Origin: Massilia sp. Root351
GTDB lineage: Bacteria; Pseudomonadota; Gammaproteobacteria; Burkholderiales; Burkholderiaceae_D
Direction of reading: 5' to 3'
Assembly (NCBI RefSeq): GCF_001425045.1
Contig: NZ_LMDJ01000011.1
Span: 1 to 35,383, forward strand
DNA: 35,383 nt
The position numbers were made by a program, and so were the translations under genes. Positions 1 through 9,360 of this stretch are shown piece after piece. Position 1 is the first letter of the stretch. The number at the start of each line of letters is the position of its first letter. Below the pieces are notes generated by a model. The model saw only the letters and a program-made list of their open reading frames with translations. It was not told where the DNA came from and ran no database searches.

Positions 1-1
1 C

Positions 2-1375
2 ATTCGGTGCGCGGGCACATACCACGTCGAGCGCGGCCTGGCCGGCACCGGCGACAACGAGTGCGACTCGGCTTGGGTGCGCGTCGCCTCCAACTGGGCC
101 GGCAACGGTCCCGGCCATCAGACCCAATGCGGCACGCTGGGCTTGCCGCGCATCGGCAGTGAGGTGCTGGTGGCCTTCCTGGGCGGCGATCCGGATAAGC
201 CGGTGATTGTTGGGCAGCTGTACAACCAGCATGGCGTCCCGCCGGCGTTCAGCGCATTGGATGGATTGCCTGGCAACAGGTATCTGTCGGGGATCAAGAG
301 CCGCGAGATTAAAGGTGGCCGCAACAATCGGCTGCGGCTGGACGATACGGCCGGCCAAATCAGTGCACAGTTGGCAAGCGACCATGCTCGTAGCGAGTTA
401 AATCTCGGCTTTCTTACACAAGATAGGGAGCGAGGGCATGGCAATCAACGTGGTGACGGTGCAGAGCTTACTACAGACGAGTACTTAGCACTACGTGCTG
501 GCGAAGGCATCTTGGTCTCGGCCTGGCATCGCCTCAATGGCCGAAGCAAGCAGCTTGACCGCGCGGAATACTTAGGGCTAATCGACGACTGCGTAGAGCT
601 GTTTCGGTCACTTGGGAAATACGCCGCCAAGCATCAGGGTATGCCCGTGGACGATAAGAAGCAAAGTGATCTTCAAGACGCGGCAAAGCGATGGGGACAG
701 GAAAGTGGTACGCCATCAGGCGAAACGGGCTCTGCTTTCATAGGAGTTACGTCCCCTGACGGAATCAGTTTTGCCACATCCAAGGCGATCGTCAGCTATG
801 CCGCAGCCAATTTGGACACGGTAGCAGGCGATCACTTGCAAATGACAGCAGGCCAACGCATCAATCTCAACGCTGGCAAAGGTATTTCTCTTTTCTCTCA
901 AAGCGGTGGACTCAATGCAATTGCGCATTTCGGCAAGTTCTTACTTCAGAGCCAACACGACGACACACGTATCGACTCGGCTAAAGACATGAAAGTAACA
1001 GCCAGAAAACGCATGATCATCATGGCCGAAGAAATCGTGTTCGTGAACACGGGAGGTGCCTACATCAGCTTGAAGGGGGGTAATTTGGAGCTCGGCGGAC
1101 CTGGCTCTATGACTGTCAAGACCGATGGCCATTATTGGAACGGCCCGGCAAGCGAGATGGCGGAGCTGCCCACCTTCGGCGAAGGTGACTTCGGCCGCAC
1201 GCCGCGTCTGCTACGAGCGAGCGACGGGGAGCCCGTCCCGGATGTAACGTTTTGCATTGAAAAGGGTGACGGCGCTGTCCTGACTGGCCACACGGACCAA
1301 GTCGGAGAAACGCCAAAAATCACCGGCAACAACGTGCAGAGATTTGTTGCGTCATTTTACGGTCGGCGTTCCTGA
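2..1375 (+). CDS. vgrG: T6SS spike protein VgrG, 3' part (5' end outside window)
   Basis: The frame is open to the left window edge, so the GTG at 77 is not the true start. The protein forms the trimeric needle tip of the type VI secretion system and carries effectors out of the cell. The visible part begins in the gp5-like OB/spike region (motifs PRIGSEVLV and KPVIVGQLYN). It continues through the Burkholderiales-type Vgr segment (LNLGFLTQ, RGDGAELTTDEYLALRAGEGILVSA shortened here) and a beta-helical DUF2345-like repeat region (about residues 230-370 from the GTG at 77). A short tail follows, with DGEPVPDV and a later TGHTDQVGETP, resembling the transthyretin-like cargo-binding tails of effector VgrGs. 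The lipase gene starts 35 bp downstream, and adaptor and PAAR genes follow, so the cassette is probably co-transcribed. The family call is firm; the role of the tail is inferred. Confidence 0.9.
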   Translation: MRCAGTYHVERGLAGTGDNECDSAWVRVASNWAGNGPGHQTQCGTLGLPRIGSEVLVAFLGGDPDKPVIVGQLYNQHGVPPAFSALDGLPGNRYLSGIKSREIKGGRNNRLRLDDTAGQISAQLASDHARSELNLGFLTQDRERGHGNQRGDGAELTTDEYLALRAGEGILVSAWHRLNGRSKQLDRAEYLGLIDDCVELFRSLGKYAAKHQGMPVDDKKQSDLQDAAKRWGQESGTPSGETGSAFIGVTSPDGISFATSKAIVSYAAANLDTVAGDHLQMTAGQRINLNAGKGISLFSQSGGLNAIAHFGKFLLQSQHDDTRIDSAKDMKVTARKRMIIMAEEIVFVNTGGAYISLKGGNLELGGPGSMTVKTDGHYWNGPASEMAELPTFGEGDFGRTPRLLRASDGEPVPDVTFCIEKGDGAVLTGHTDQVGETPKITGNNVQRFVASFYGRRS

Positions 1376-1410
1376 TTTTTCAGAAAACTTTCTAAGCGGG
1401 TGAGAGTGAT

Positions 1411-3615
1411 ATGAGTCTTCCTTACCAAGCAAAAGTGACGTCTTACCCGAGCCCTGTGGATGACTGGGGCAATGTCCTGCTGGGCGGGAAAGCCTTTGTT
1501 ACATTTCTGGACACACCTTACGCCGACGCGATCATGCAATTGCCGCTCCCTGGCATTATCATTTTCGTGCATGGCGTAAATTCGGATGGGGAATGGTATT
1601 CAGCAACGGAAGAAGGACTTTGCCAAGGTCTCAACGAGCGCCTTAAACGTTGCAATGAGCACATGGCGTTCCCTACGCCTGAAGGCGGCCAGTTGACTTC
1701 CGCTGCATATGCCGCCGAACTGACTCCTGACGGCTATCTCAATCCAAAGCGATCAGCGAAAAATTTCATTCAGAACGACGATGGTTTTTCTCCTGTAATT
1801 CGGTTTCGATGGGGGTATAAAGCGAATAGCCAAGAACTGCGAAAATTCGGTGACTCGATCTATCTGAACGAGCATGGCTACTGGGGCGGCGGTCCGTTCG
1901 CCAATGGCTGCACCGCACTGCCGGACTTATGGAGCGAGGGGCTCTCTGACGAACTTTTCCTTTGGATGCGAATTGAGCACCTGAATCCTGTTCCAGGACG
2001 TGTGGTGTACCCCTGCCCCCCCAGACCGTATTTTGTACTTGCCGCGTTGCGTTTGGCCAAGTTGATAGAGGCCATCCGTAAAAAGCAGGCAGACGTTCCC
2101 ATCACATTGGTCTGTCACAGCCAGGGGAATATGGTGGGTATCGCTGCCGCGTTTTTAGGGGACCAGTTCTCGAACGTTTCTGATGTCACAGGTAAAACAG
2201 CGCGGTGCGTGGCTGATTCGTACGTCCTGTGCAATCCGCCTTATAGTCTACTGAAGTCGAATTTTACTGAGAATTGGATGCAAGGTGACATGACCGACCC
2301 GGAGGGCGGCACGGGGCGCCAGACGGGTGAAGCACGTGCGGCAACCTTACGCGCATTTTTTGACATTATTCGTCAACCTGCTTCGACACTGCAATCGGCG
2401 GGGTATATCGATAAGTTTATGGCGAACAAGATGCATCAGTTTGATACGACAATGGACAGGGAAAAATATGGTCTACGAACTACTCACAATACGTGTTGTC
2501 GGGTGACCTTGTATTGCACACCTCATGATCAAGTGATCTCTGCGGTGACAGTTCAAGGAATCGGCTGGCGCGGGATGAGCACCGAAGAAATTGAAAGGAC
2601 GGGCGGGAGGGGAGTCTTCAGCCAACGAGTGTTTGCACATGGGTTTGAAGTTGGATCAGGTGAACGGTATCACTACTGGGAGAATCACTATAGGAAACTG
2701 CATGCGGGGGATAATGATTTTTGGTTTCCCCGCTCTCCGAAAGCCAAGTATGACTTAGGGCGGGGATTGAAGGCCGAGGCCGGCTCGATTGGCAAGGTAT
2801 TTACTATTTTTGGGGCTCCGGTAATGTACATCATTACCCGCGTATTGGGCACCCGTGTAAATGCGCTACCCGACAAGAATTGGTGGATACCTCTCGACGC
2901 GCCAAATTTGCCCAAGCCTTTTGCGCCGCAGTCGGTCCGTCTTGGGCAGGTCAGTGAGCAGTTCGATGAAGGCCGTGATAGTCCTTCTGACTATCGCGAT
3001 CAGCAGCATCCCTATGATTCGAACGATCCATATCACGATAGTTACCTTAACGGCGGAGGCGGAAGCATGAACTCCAAAAAGCATCACAATGTGCCCATGG
3101 GTAACATGCAAAGCGAGGCATCGATTCGATACGAAGATCATGCGCGTCTGCGGATGATGACAAAGCGTGCGGGAATGTCTGATAAGGAGGTGACCTGCAC
3201 TCAAGAAGATGATTTGTCAGCTGCCGATAAAAAATATTTGGCTTGGCGTAAGAATAATATTCAAAGTTTCTTTAAAGAATCTGCCACTGACAATGCTACA
3301 GACCACTCAACCATAATGACGAATAGCATGCATGCTCAGCAAGCACTTGCTTATGATGTGGCAATTGGTGTGAGCCACCTTTTAAAATCGGACATGCATC
3401 ATCTTAGGATTGCTGCCGATTGGCGGCTATTGATGGGAGCGCCTGAAGAGTTTTGTGATAGGAAATATTTAGAATACTTTGATCGGGGGACGCTCGACGG
3501 TAGATCTGTTATGGAGTGGGCTCGTTTGGAGGGAAGTGACGGGCGGATGCCGGTAAAGATTGTGGATCGGAGAGAAAATCCGCCACCTCTAAAACCGGAA
3601 TTTAAGCGCCAATGA
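1411..3615 (+). CDS. tle3: T6SS lipase effector, Tle3-type (alpha/beta hydrolase with DUF3274-like C-terminus)
   Basis: Predicted antibacterial phospholipase delivered by the T6SS. The N-terminal hydrolase core has the oxyanion-type segment IIIFVHGVNSDG (about 49-60) and the nucleophile elbow CHSQGN, with Ser237 as likely nucleophile. Asp373 in TPHDQVIS is the likely acid. The C-terminal part (DHSTIMTN, about 631-638, followed by HAQQALAYDVAIG) resembles the Tle3 C-terminal domain (DUF3274), with His632 a candidate catalytic base. A hydrophobic stretch around 462-482 could meet membrane. No signal peptide is visible, as expected for a T6SS cargo. The ATG follows GGGTGAGAGTGAT, giving a GAG-type ribosome site. 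Base composition is visibly richer in A/T than the core genes, which suggests transfer. Substrate specificity cannot be read from the sequence. Confidence 0.82.
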   Translation: MSLPYQAKVTSYPSPVDDWGNVLLGGKAFVTFLDTPYADAIMQLPLPGIIIFVHGVNSDGEWYSATEEGLCQGLNERLKRCNEHMAFPTPEGGQLTSAAYAAELTPDGYLNPKRSAKNFIQNDDGFSPVIRFRWGYKANSQELRKFGDSIYLNEHGYWGGGPFANGCTALPDLWSEGLSDELFLWMRIEHLNPVPGRVVYPCPPRPYFVLAALRLAKLIEAIRKKQADVPITLVCHSQGNMVGIAAAFLGDQFSNVSDVTGKTARCVADSYVLCNPPYSLLKSNFTENWMQGDMTDPEGGTGRQTGEARAATLRAFFDIIRQPASTLQSAGYIDKFMANKMHQFDTTMDREKYGLRTTHNTCCRVTLYCTPHDQVISAVTVQGIGWRGMSTEEIERTGGRGVFSQRVFAHGFEVGSGERYHYWENHYRKLHAGDNDFWFPRSPKAKYDLGRGLKAEAGSIGKVFTIFGAPVMYIITRVLGTRVNALPDKNWWIPLDAPNLPKPFAPQSVRLGQVSEQFDEGRDSPSDYRDQQHPYDSNDPYHDSYLNGGGGSMNSKKHHNVPMGNMQSEASIRYEDHARLRMMTKRAGMSDKEVTCTQEDDLSAADKKYLAWRKNNIQSFFKESATDNATDHSTIMTNSMHAQQALAYDVAIGVSHLLKSDMHHLRIAADWRLLMGAPEEFCDRKYLEYFDRGTLDGRSVMEWARLEGSDGRMPVKIVDRRENPPPLKPEFKRQ

Positions 3616-3647
3616 TGAGATGCGCCTTACATTAGCAGAGTAGGAAA

Positions 3648-5078
3648 TTGGCTCACTTTTTGGCTGTGCTTATGGTTGCAACTATTCTACTATTTCTCAG
3701 CCTACGTGCCGATTCATTGTGGTTCTTAACCACTGGAGAAAATATGAATGCCATCATCGCTACGCCTTCGTTTTGTGAAATTGCAAATTTTTCATTGTTT
3801 TCTGTCCTAAACAAGAAACGAATTGTTGCGCCGGCAACCGATAAGCCGATTCAACAGATAGCAGTCGCAGAAAAATACCTGGCCCAAGTAGTAGGTGTGC
3901 AATGGCTTAACCCGTTGCAGAGACTTGATTACTCGACCGAATGGCAGCTTCTTTGGACTTTGGGACTTGCTCGTCCGAACAAGGATGACGACATGGTGAA
4001 AAGTGATCCCAAGTTGTTCTCGACGGTGCAAGTGGTGGGGCCGGTAGCTATAGGAAACAACGGTACTGAAACATTTGAAGGGTATCATAAAAAATACCTC
4101 AGGGAATTATTTGTTCGATTTCGCCACGTCTACTTCACGAATAGCAAGTATTTTTACAATGCTCACTCTGAGGATAAAAAGATGTGGCGCGAGTTGGCTG
4201 GGATCCATGTAGAGTATGCGTTGCCTAAGGGACGACTTGACTCGAGCGAGGCATCAGAATATACCCAGAAGTATATTGCCGGTACGTTCGATATCGGTAA
4301 CGTCCACTTTCCCGGTGCTTGGAGCCGGAGCACATTGCCTGATGTGCGTGTAACATTGGGAGGAGCCAACGCAGGTTTCACTTCGCTGGCTGCTGCGCTC
4401 GATTTCTTGCAACAGCACCGCGACGAGACTGTCTGGGTTATGAACTGGGATGCGCCTAGTCGTCCCTTAGATGAGCAGTTGAACGAAAACATTGTACTGC
4501 TAATCCTCGCTGGCCCGGACTTCAAAACCGAGCGTGAGGCCTTGGCCTGGATCGGCTATCCTGCGACCAAGACAGCATCCGATTTCGAAGCCAAAGAGGG
4601 CTTGCCGTCACGCGTTGCGCAAGCTTGGCAAGCAACACTGGGCGAAGCGGCACAGAGGGGCCGAAAGCTGCCAACAGAAATCGGCTACGTCATCCATGAC
4701 GCCAACGACGAGCATGCCGACTCCCCTCGGCGGCTGGGCAATTTGGCCCAGACGCTTGCCACGCAGTTGCCGGAGCTCGATTTCGCAAAGCAAACCTTCA
4801 ATACCTCCGCGTTGTTAGGTGAAATGGGCGCCGGTACGGCCCTCACGAACGTAGCGCTCGCAATCGCCTACGCCAACCATATGGGCAAGAACGTACTGGT
4901 TGCCGGCACCACCGATATCGAGCACCCTACTGCAGTGTTGGTGACGCCGCCCGCAAAGGTGCGACCGATCAGCCACGATGTGCCATGGTTCAGAGCGCGT
5001 GGCGAGAACAATGCTTACATGTGCTGGTGGGGTATTCGGTACGATGCCAAGGAAAGCACGCAAGGCTATTCCCAGTGA
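3648..5078 (+). CDS. tla3: DUF2875/Tla3-like T6SS lipase adaptor (476 aa)
   Basis: In known systems Tla3 (DUF2875) proteins bind the Tle3 lipase and help load it on VgrG. Evidence here is the position directly after tle3, the length, an N-terminal hydrophobic segment (about residues 4-22), and a C-terminal block with MGAGTAL, NVLVAGTTD, and PWFRARGENNAYMCWWG that resembles the DUF2875 end. The start is uncertain. TTG at 3648 has an AGGA only 2 nt upstream; other in-frame starts are TTG 3660, GTG 3666 and ATG 3672. A stop at 3633 rules out an earlier start. The gene is A/T-rich like tle3. The PAAR gene begins 20 bp after its stop. A membrane-anchored DUF2875 protein could also act in self-protection, because no separate immunity gene is visible; that is speculation. 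Confidence 0.7.
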   Translation: MAHFLAVLMVATILLFLSLRADSLWFLTTGENMNAIIATPSFCEIANFSLFSVLNKKRIVAPATDKPIQQIAVAEKYLAQVVGVQWLNPLQRLDYSTEWQLLWTLGLARPNKDDDMVKSDPKLFSTVQVVGPVAIGNNGTETFEGYHKKYLRELFVRFRHVYFTNSKYFYNAHSEDKKMWRELAGIHVEYALPKGRLDSSEASEYTQKYIAGTFDIGNVHFPGAWSRSTLPDVRVTLGGANAGFTSLAAALDFLQQHRDETVWVMNWDAPSRPLDEQLNENIVLLILAGPDFKTEREALAWIGYPATKTASDFEAKEGLPSRVAQAWQATLGEAAQRGRKLPTEIGYVIHDANDEHADSPRRLGNLAQTLATQLPELDFAKQTFNTSALLGEMGAGTALTNVALAIAYANHMGKNVLVAGTTDIEHPTAVLVTPPAKVRPISHDVPWFRARGENNAYMCWWGIRYDAKESTQGYSQ

Positions 5079-5098
5079 AGTGATCGCACGGAGGCCTC

Positions 5099-5362
5099 AT
5101 GCGCGGAGTAATAAGATTGAATGATCCTACCAGCCATGGCGGCATGGTAGTTTCAGCTGCCCCCAACAGCAAAGTCATGGGCATCGCGGTCGCCCGCAAA
5201 GGCGACTACTGCACATGTCCGATTCCGGGTCACGGCGTCTGCGTGATCGTGGAAGGCGACCCCAAAGTGCTGATCGATGGCGTGCCAGTCGCCTTCGATG
5301 GCCACCGAACCAGCTGCGGCGCCGCTCTGATCACTACAATACCTACCAGTGCGCGAGGGTAG
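5099..5362 (+). CDS. PAAR-domain T6SS spike-tip protein
   Basis: PAAR proteins cap the VgrG trimer with a sharp, metal-binding cone and are needed for T6SS firing. At 87 residues this is a plain single-domain PAAR without an effector extension. It opens with the typical GVIRLNDPTSHGG block and contains repeated Gly-Asp/Pro turns (VEGDPKVLIDGVPVAFDGH). Cysteines and histidines (CTCP, GHGVC, GHRTSCG) are placed as expected for the metal site near the tip, and it ends with the family-like ITTIPTSARG. A GGAGG ribosome site lies 5 nt before the ATG. It is the last gene of the vgrG-tle3-tla3-PAAR cassette, and the gene beyond it reads from the opposite strand. Confidence 0.88.
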   Translation: MRGVIRLNDPTSHGGMVVSAAPNSKVMGIAVARKGDYCTCPIPGHGVCVIVEGDPKVLIDGVPVAFDGHRTSCGAALITTIPTSARG

Positions 5363-5419
5363 GGGATACAATCATCATCGGTTCGCCGTCAATACGGCGC
5401 GGACCTTGAGCGACGCGGG

Positions 5420-8400
5420 CTACTCGCCGACTTCGAAAATCACGGTCATAGGCCCGCTGCCCGCATGGCTCTTATATCGAACAGCGCCGTAGTACACAAA
5501 CGGTGCCCCCTTACCGTTCTCCAATTTCGTCTCCCGCACAAACAACTGAATCGCGATGCCGCGTTTCTGGTGCCAGATGATGTCTTGCCCGCGCTTGCTC
5601 TCTGGCTTGGTTGAGTTTTGGCTTTGCCAATGGAACGTGCGCTCATCGATCCAGTGGTCAAGATAGCGGTGATCCTTCGCCTTGCCTTGCTTGTTGATGG
5701 TCACCAGTAGGACGTGCGCATCCCTGCCGGGCAGCGCGACATGACCCACGTTCCAGTTGCCTACATTGTAGGTTTCGCCAAACAGTTCAGGAATCTCCTC
5801 CCGCATGAACGATCGGCCAAGAGCCATGTCTAGCGGATCCAACACCGCCTTGAGCCGCGCCAGCGTGCGCATGTTGTCGGTGGCATCCATATCCTTGTAC
5901 TCGGCATTGCTAGCTCTTAGGATGTAGCCGCCGTCCTGTCCCTTTAATACGGTCCGCAACAAGTACTGGCTACCTTCACCGGTTTCATCCTGCCGTTCAA
6001 TTGCGATGACCGAACCTGTGATCGCGCCGGCGCGGCTCGGCGTGATGTGTTCCAACAGCAGGTAGTCGCCGTCGTTAATCGGGTGTTTGCCGCCATTCAT
6101 GGAGTTGCCCGAGGCGCGCGCGATGAAATGCCTTTCCGGATCGAGATGGCCATGACGGGGCCCAAGCGCGCGATATTCCTCTGCATCGGCCGTGCCGGTT
6201 TTAAAGTGGCCGCAAGCGATCTTAAGGTTCGGGAAGTACGGCAATTCGATACGGCTGTCTGCATTGCCCGTTCGGCGAAACGGCACCACATTGTCCGCTG
6301 GCGCGGTGCTGGCCTGACGCCACTCATAGACGGCCAGCCGATAGTCGATCAGCTCCTGAACCAGCAGCCCGAATTTTTCGTGAAGGCCAAGCGCCGTAGC
6401 GAACGATGGTTGGAAGCGGCCGGCCTCCACGCGGAAATAGACAGCCGCGCCGGCGGATCGATTTGCACCCGTCCAGGCCTTAATCGGATTGTCCATCCAA
6501 TAGCGATACCAAGTCTTGTCGGCGTCGTCCGCGGTGCGATGGGCTTCAGGCAGGTCACCAAGTAACGTGCGTCGCCGCTGGAGCACGCGCCAAGAGCGTT
6601 GTGCTAACTCGTCAGTAGTGGGAGCATTGCGCCAACCGTCCAATTCCTGAAACGCCTCAAGCAGCACCATCTTGAAGCTCTTAGTCATGTTGGTCGTCTC
6701 GACCTCGCGCAGGAATGCGCGGTGTTTCGCGGCGATCTCCTGTTCGTCCGGATCAAGGTCGTCCATCGCCTCCACCAAGGTAAACCAAGATTGGAAATCG
6801 CTCCGCATGGCCTGCATGCTGGAGCCGGATCGGTAGAACTCCGCCAACGTCGGCCGCCGGCCTAGACTGTTGCGCAAAGCCGCATACTCGTTCCGGATCC
6901 CATCGCCATCCAGCGACTTCAGGAAGTCGATCAGCTCCAAGTCATAGTTGACGTAGCAGCCGTCGGGGAGGAGGAGTTGGTTCGCTTGCGCCTTGCGCGC
7001 GAAATCCGCCAAGTGCCTAGCTTCCTTGCCGAACAGTGCCAGCGGCTTGTGCAGGAAGCTCTTATGGTTGCCGATGAAGTCGAGAATGACCAGCTTGTCC
7101 TTTCCTGCGCTCTTGCGCAAACCCCGGCCCAGTTGCTGGAGAAACAGAATTTTCGATTCGGTCGGGCGCAGCATCATTACCGTGTCGATCTCGGGTAAGT
7201 CCACGCCCTCGTTGAAAAAATCGACCGAGAAAATAACCGCCAGGCGGCCGTCCCGCAGTCGTTCAAGTGCATCGCCACGGCTCATGTGCGACCCCGCATA
7301 GACAGCCGCGCAAGCGATGCCGGCTTTGCTGAACTGCGCCTCCATGAAGTCGGCGTGCTTGGTCGATACGCAGAACGCCAGCGTGCGTTCCTGCTTGCGT
7401 AGCGACCACTCCCGCAAAGCGTGCTTTGCGCGCGCGAGCGTTGCCAGCTTGTTCGACAGTTGATGTTGATCGAAGCGATTGCTGCGCCAAGGGATTTCCG
7501 TGTAATCCACCGAACTGTCGAAAATGCCGTAGTAGTGGAACGGCGCCAACAGCTTGGAGCGGATGCCCTCGAATAGGCTGCAGGTGAACACCAGGTTGTC
7601 GTCGCATAGGGACAAGATGTCCGACTGGTCGGAGCGTTCCGGTGTCGCGGTCAATCCCAGCAAGAAGCGCGGCGTGAAGTATGCGAGCAGTCGCCGATAC
7701 GTGGCGGCGGACGCATGATGGAATTCATCGACGACCACGTAGTCAAAATGGTAGGGAGAAAAGCGCTCCAGGTGTTCGTTGCGGCTCAGCGTCTGCACGG
7801 ATGCGCAGAGCACGTCCACTTCGACATCGCGCGACTGCCCCGCGTAAAAGCCTACGCGGAAGTTTGGGCGGATTCGAAGGAACGTCTCTGCGGCTTGATT
7901 CAGAATCTCTTCGCGATGCGCGACGAACAGGATGCGCTTGGCGCCGAGTTGCGCCGCGTCGAACGCAGCCAGCCAAGTCTTGCCCAGGCCAGTGGCCAGC
8001 ACGACCAGGCCACTGCGATAACCCTCGCTGCGCGTCTCCGCCAGCGCCGCTAAGGCGCTGGTTTGTACGCTCGTCGGTTTGGGCGGCGGGTCTTGCTCTA
8101 GGCTGCCCGCTTCCACAGCAAGCGGCAATGTGACGCGGCGCGCCTCGTAGTTGTCGATCCAAGCGTCGGTCAATGGAACGCTGCGCACGTTGGCAAATAA
8201 TTCGTCGAACCGGGAACGCGCTTCCAGAAAGCCGTTATCGCCGGGATAGTTGATGCGATAGTTCCATTCCAAGCCATGCTGCAAGGCCTGCCTGCTGATA
8301 TTGCTGGAGCCAATGAATGCGGTACCTGTCAGACCCAGCTTGGAATTAAAGCCAGCGAACAAATATGCTTTCAGGTGAAAGCTACTGCCGGCGGACTCGT

Positions 8401-9265
8401 ACACTTTGACTTGCGCTCCGAGTTCCTGCAACAGCATCAGATGTCGCAGGGCTTCCGTGTCCGTTACGTCCAGGTAGTCGCTGGTGAGGATGCGGACCCG
8501 CGCACGTACACGACCCTGGTTGCTATCGCGCTGCAGCGCGCTTTGCAGATCGGGCAGTAGCAGGCGCAGGCCGCTAGTTTTGACGAATGCGACTGCCATG
8601 TCGATATCGGTGGCCTGATTGATTGCGCTGCAAAGGTGAGGGAGGAAGGGCGCCTTACCGCCGGTGACCAGCTTTTCCTCCACCGTGGGCGAACGGAATA
8701 CTAAGGAGTTGATCCACTGTTCGGTGCGCCCTGGCCTCTGATCGGTGGTCACCCAATACTCCGTGCCGCGCACATCGGAGAGGGTGGAGAACCACTCGCG
8801 CAATTGACCTTCATTAGCATCGGTGAAATGCCGACCGTCGTGGACTCGATCAGCCATTCCCAGTTTGAAGCTGAGGTAGAACGTACCGCCTGGTTTCAGC
8901 GAAGCCCATAGGCATTGCAGGGTTTGAGGTATGTCGGATCGAGCAACATGCAGCAGGCTGGCACAGGCCCAGACTCCGTCGTAGCAGGATTGCTCTCGGA
9001 CGTCTAGAAAACTGCGAACGGAAACGTCGATTCCGGCGTGCTGACTGGCTAGACGGGCCAACTCGTCTGACGCGTCGAAGGCTACGGGCCGGTAGCCGCG
9101 ATTTTGAAACGCTTTCGAGTCGCGGCCTGAGCCGCACCCTGCATCGAGGATTACACCGCCTACGGCTACGGATGACAGAAAGAGGTCATGCAATGCTGTC
9201 ATGTCCACTGTGGAAGTATCCGAAAAGAAGCTGTCCGCGTTCTGGTTGTAATAGCCAATGGTCAG
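5420..9265 (-). CDS. Five-domain protein: methyltransferase-PLD nuclease-SF2 helicase-S24-like-DUF3427-like; candidate defence enzyme
   Basis: The frame is open to TTG-type starts as far as 9514, but that extension runs through a terminator hairpin (9315-9341) and a transposon end. I therefore place the start near 9265 (CTG); ATG 9202 would cut conserved residues. Positions below count from 9514. Methyltransferase at about 88-275 (LDAGCGSGRDS, SAM site; no DNA-methylase NPPY motif). PLD domain at about 290-445 (HLK at 380-382, IGSSNIS). Helicase at about 480-830 (Walker A ATGLGKT, DEFHH, LTATPER, QQLGRGLR). Poorly recognised helical region at 850-1075. S24/LexA-like domain at about 1090-1200 (ASGNSMN, Ser1138). 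DUF3427-like end at 1225-1364 (IPELFGETYN). Helicase-PLD-DUF3427 proteins are known; the five-part fusion suggests invader sensing and DNA cleavage, which is inference. It lies alone, converging on the PAAR gene. Confidence 0.85.
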   Translation of the reverse strand: MTIGYYNQNADSFFSDTSTVDMTALHDLFLSSVAVGGVILDAGCGSGRDSKAFQNRGYRPVAFDASDELARLASQHAGIDVSVRSFLDVREQSCYDGVWACASLLHVARSDIPQTLQCLWASLKPGGTFYLSFKLGMADRVHDGRHFTDANEGQLREWFSTLSDVRGTEYWVTTDQRPGRTEQWINSLVFRSPTVEEKLVTGGKAPFLPHLCSAINQATDIDMAVAFVKTSGLRLLLPDLQSALQRDSNQGRVRARVRILTSDYLDVTDTEALRHLMLLQELGAQVKVYESAGSSFHLKAYLFAGFNSKLGLTGTAFIGSSNISRQALQHGLEWNYRINYPGDNGFLEARSRFDELFANVRSVPLTDAWIDNYEARRVTLPLAVEAGSLEQDPPPKPTSVQTSALAALAETRSEGYRSGLVVLATGLGKTWLAAFDAAQLGAKRILFVAHREEILNQAAETFLRIRPNFRVGFYAGQSRDVEVDVLCASVQTLSRNEHLERFSPYHFDYVVVDEFHHASAATYRRLLAYFTPRFLLGLTATPERSDQSDILSLCDDNLVFTCSLFEGIRSKLLAPFHYYGIFDSSVDYTEIPWRSNRFDQHQLSNKLATLARAKHALREWSLRKQERTLAFCVSTKHADFMEAQFSKAGIACAAVYAGSHMSRGDALERLRDGRLAVIFSVDFFNEGVDLPEIDTVMMLRPTESKILFLQQLGRGLRKSAGKDKLVILDFIGNHKSFLHKPLALFGKEARHLADFARKAQANQLLLPDGCYVNYDLELIDFLKSLDGDGIRNEYAALRNSLGRRPTLAEFYRSGSSMQAMRSDFQSWFTLVEAMDDLDPDEQEIAAKHRAFLREVETTNMTKSFKMVLLEAFQELDGWRNAPTTDELAQRSWRVLQRRRTLLGDLPEAHRTADDADKTWYRYWMDNPIKAWTGANRSAGAAVYFRVEAGRFQPSFATALGLHEKFGLLVQELIDYRLAVYEWRQASTAPADNVVPFRRTGNADSRIELPYFPNLKIACGHFKTGTADAEEYRALGPRHGHLDPERHFIARASGNSMNGGKHPINDGDYLLLEHITPSRAGAITGSVIAIERQDETGEGSQYLLRTVLKGQDGGYILRASNAEYKDMDATDNMRTLARLKAVLDPLDMALGRSFMREEIPELFGETYNVGNWNVGHVALPGRDAHVLLVTINKQGKAKDHRYLDHWIDERTFHWQSQNSTKPESKRGQDIIWHQKRGIAIQLFVRETKLENGKGAPFVYYGAVRYKSHAGSGPMTVIFEVGE

Positions 9266-9314
9266 ATGGATAGGAATCGCAAACCTCGAGATGGAAGATT
9301 TCGTTCTAGTAGTT

Positions 9315-9341
9315 AAAAAAAAGCCGACCTGTCGGTCGGCT
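9315..9341 (-). terminator. Rho-independent terminator, probably the original gyrB terminator
   Basis: On the minus strand a perfect 8-bp stem (AGCCGACC / GGTCGGCT) with a GACA loop is followed by eight T. No gene lies directly upstream of it on this strand. If the element at 9361-12928 is removed, the gyrB stop codon would lie about 20 nt before the hairpin, so it is best explained as the displaced gyrB terminator. Confidence 0.88.
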
Positions 9342-9360
9342 CTTGGACATGAATTGACCT

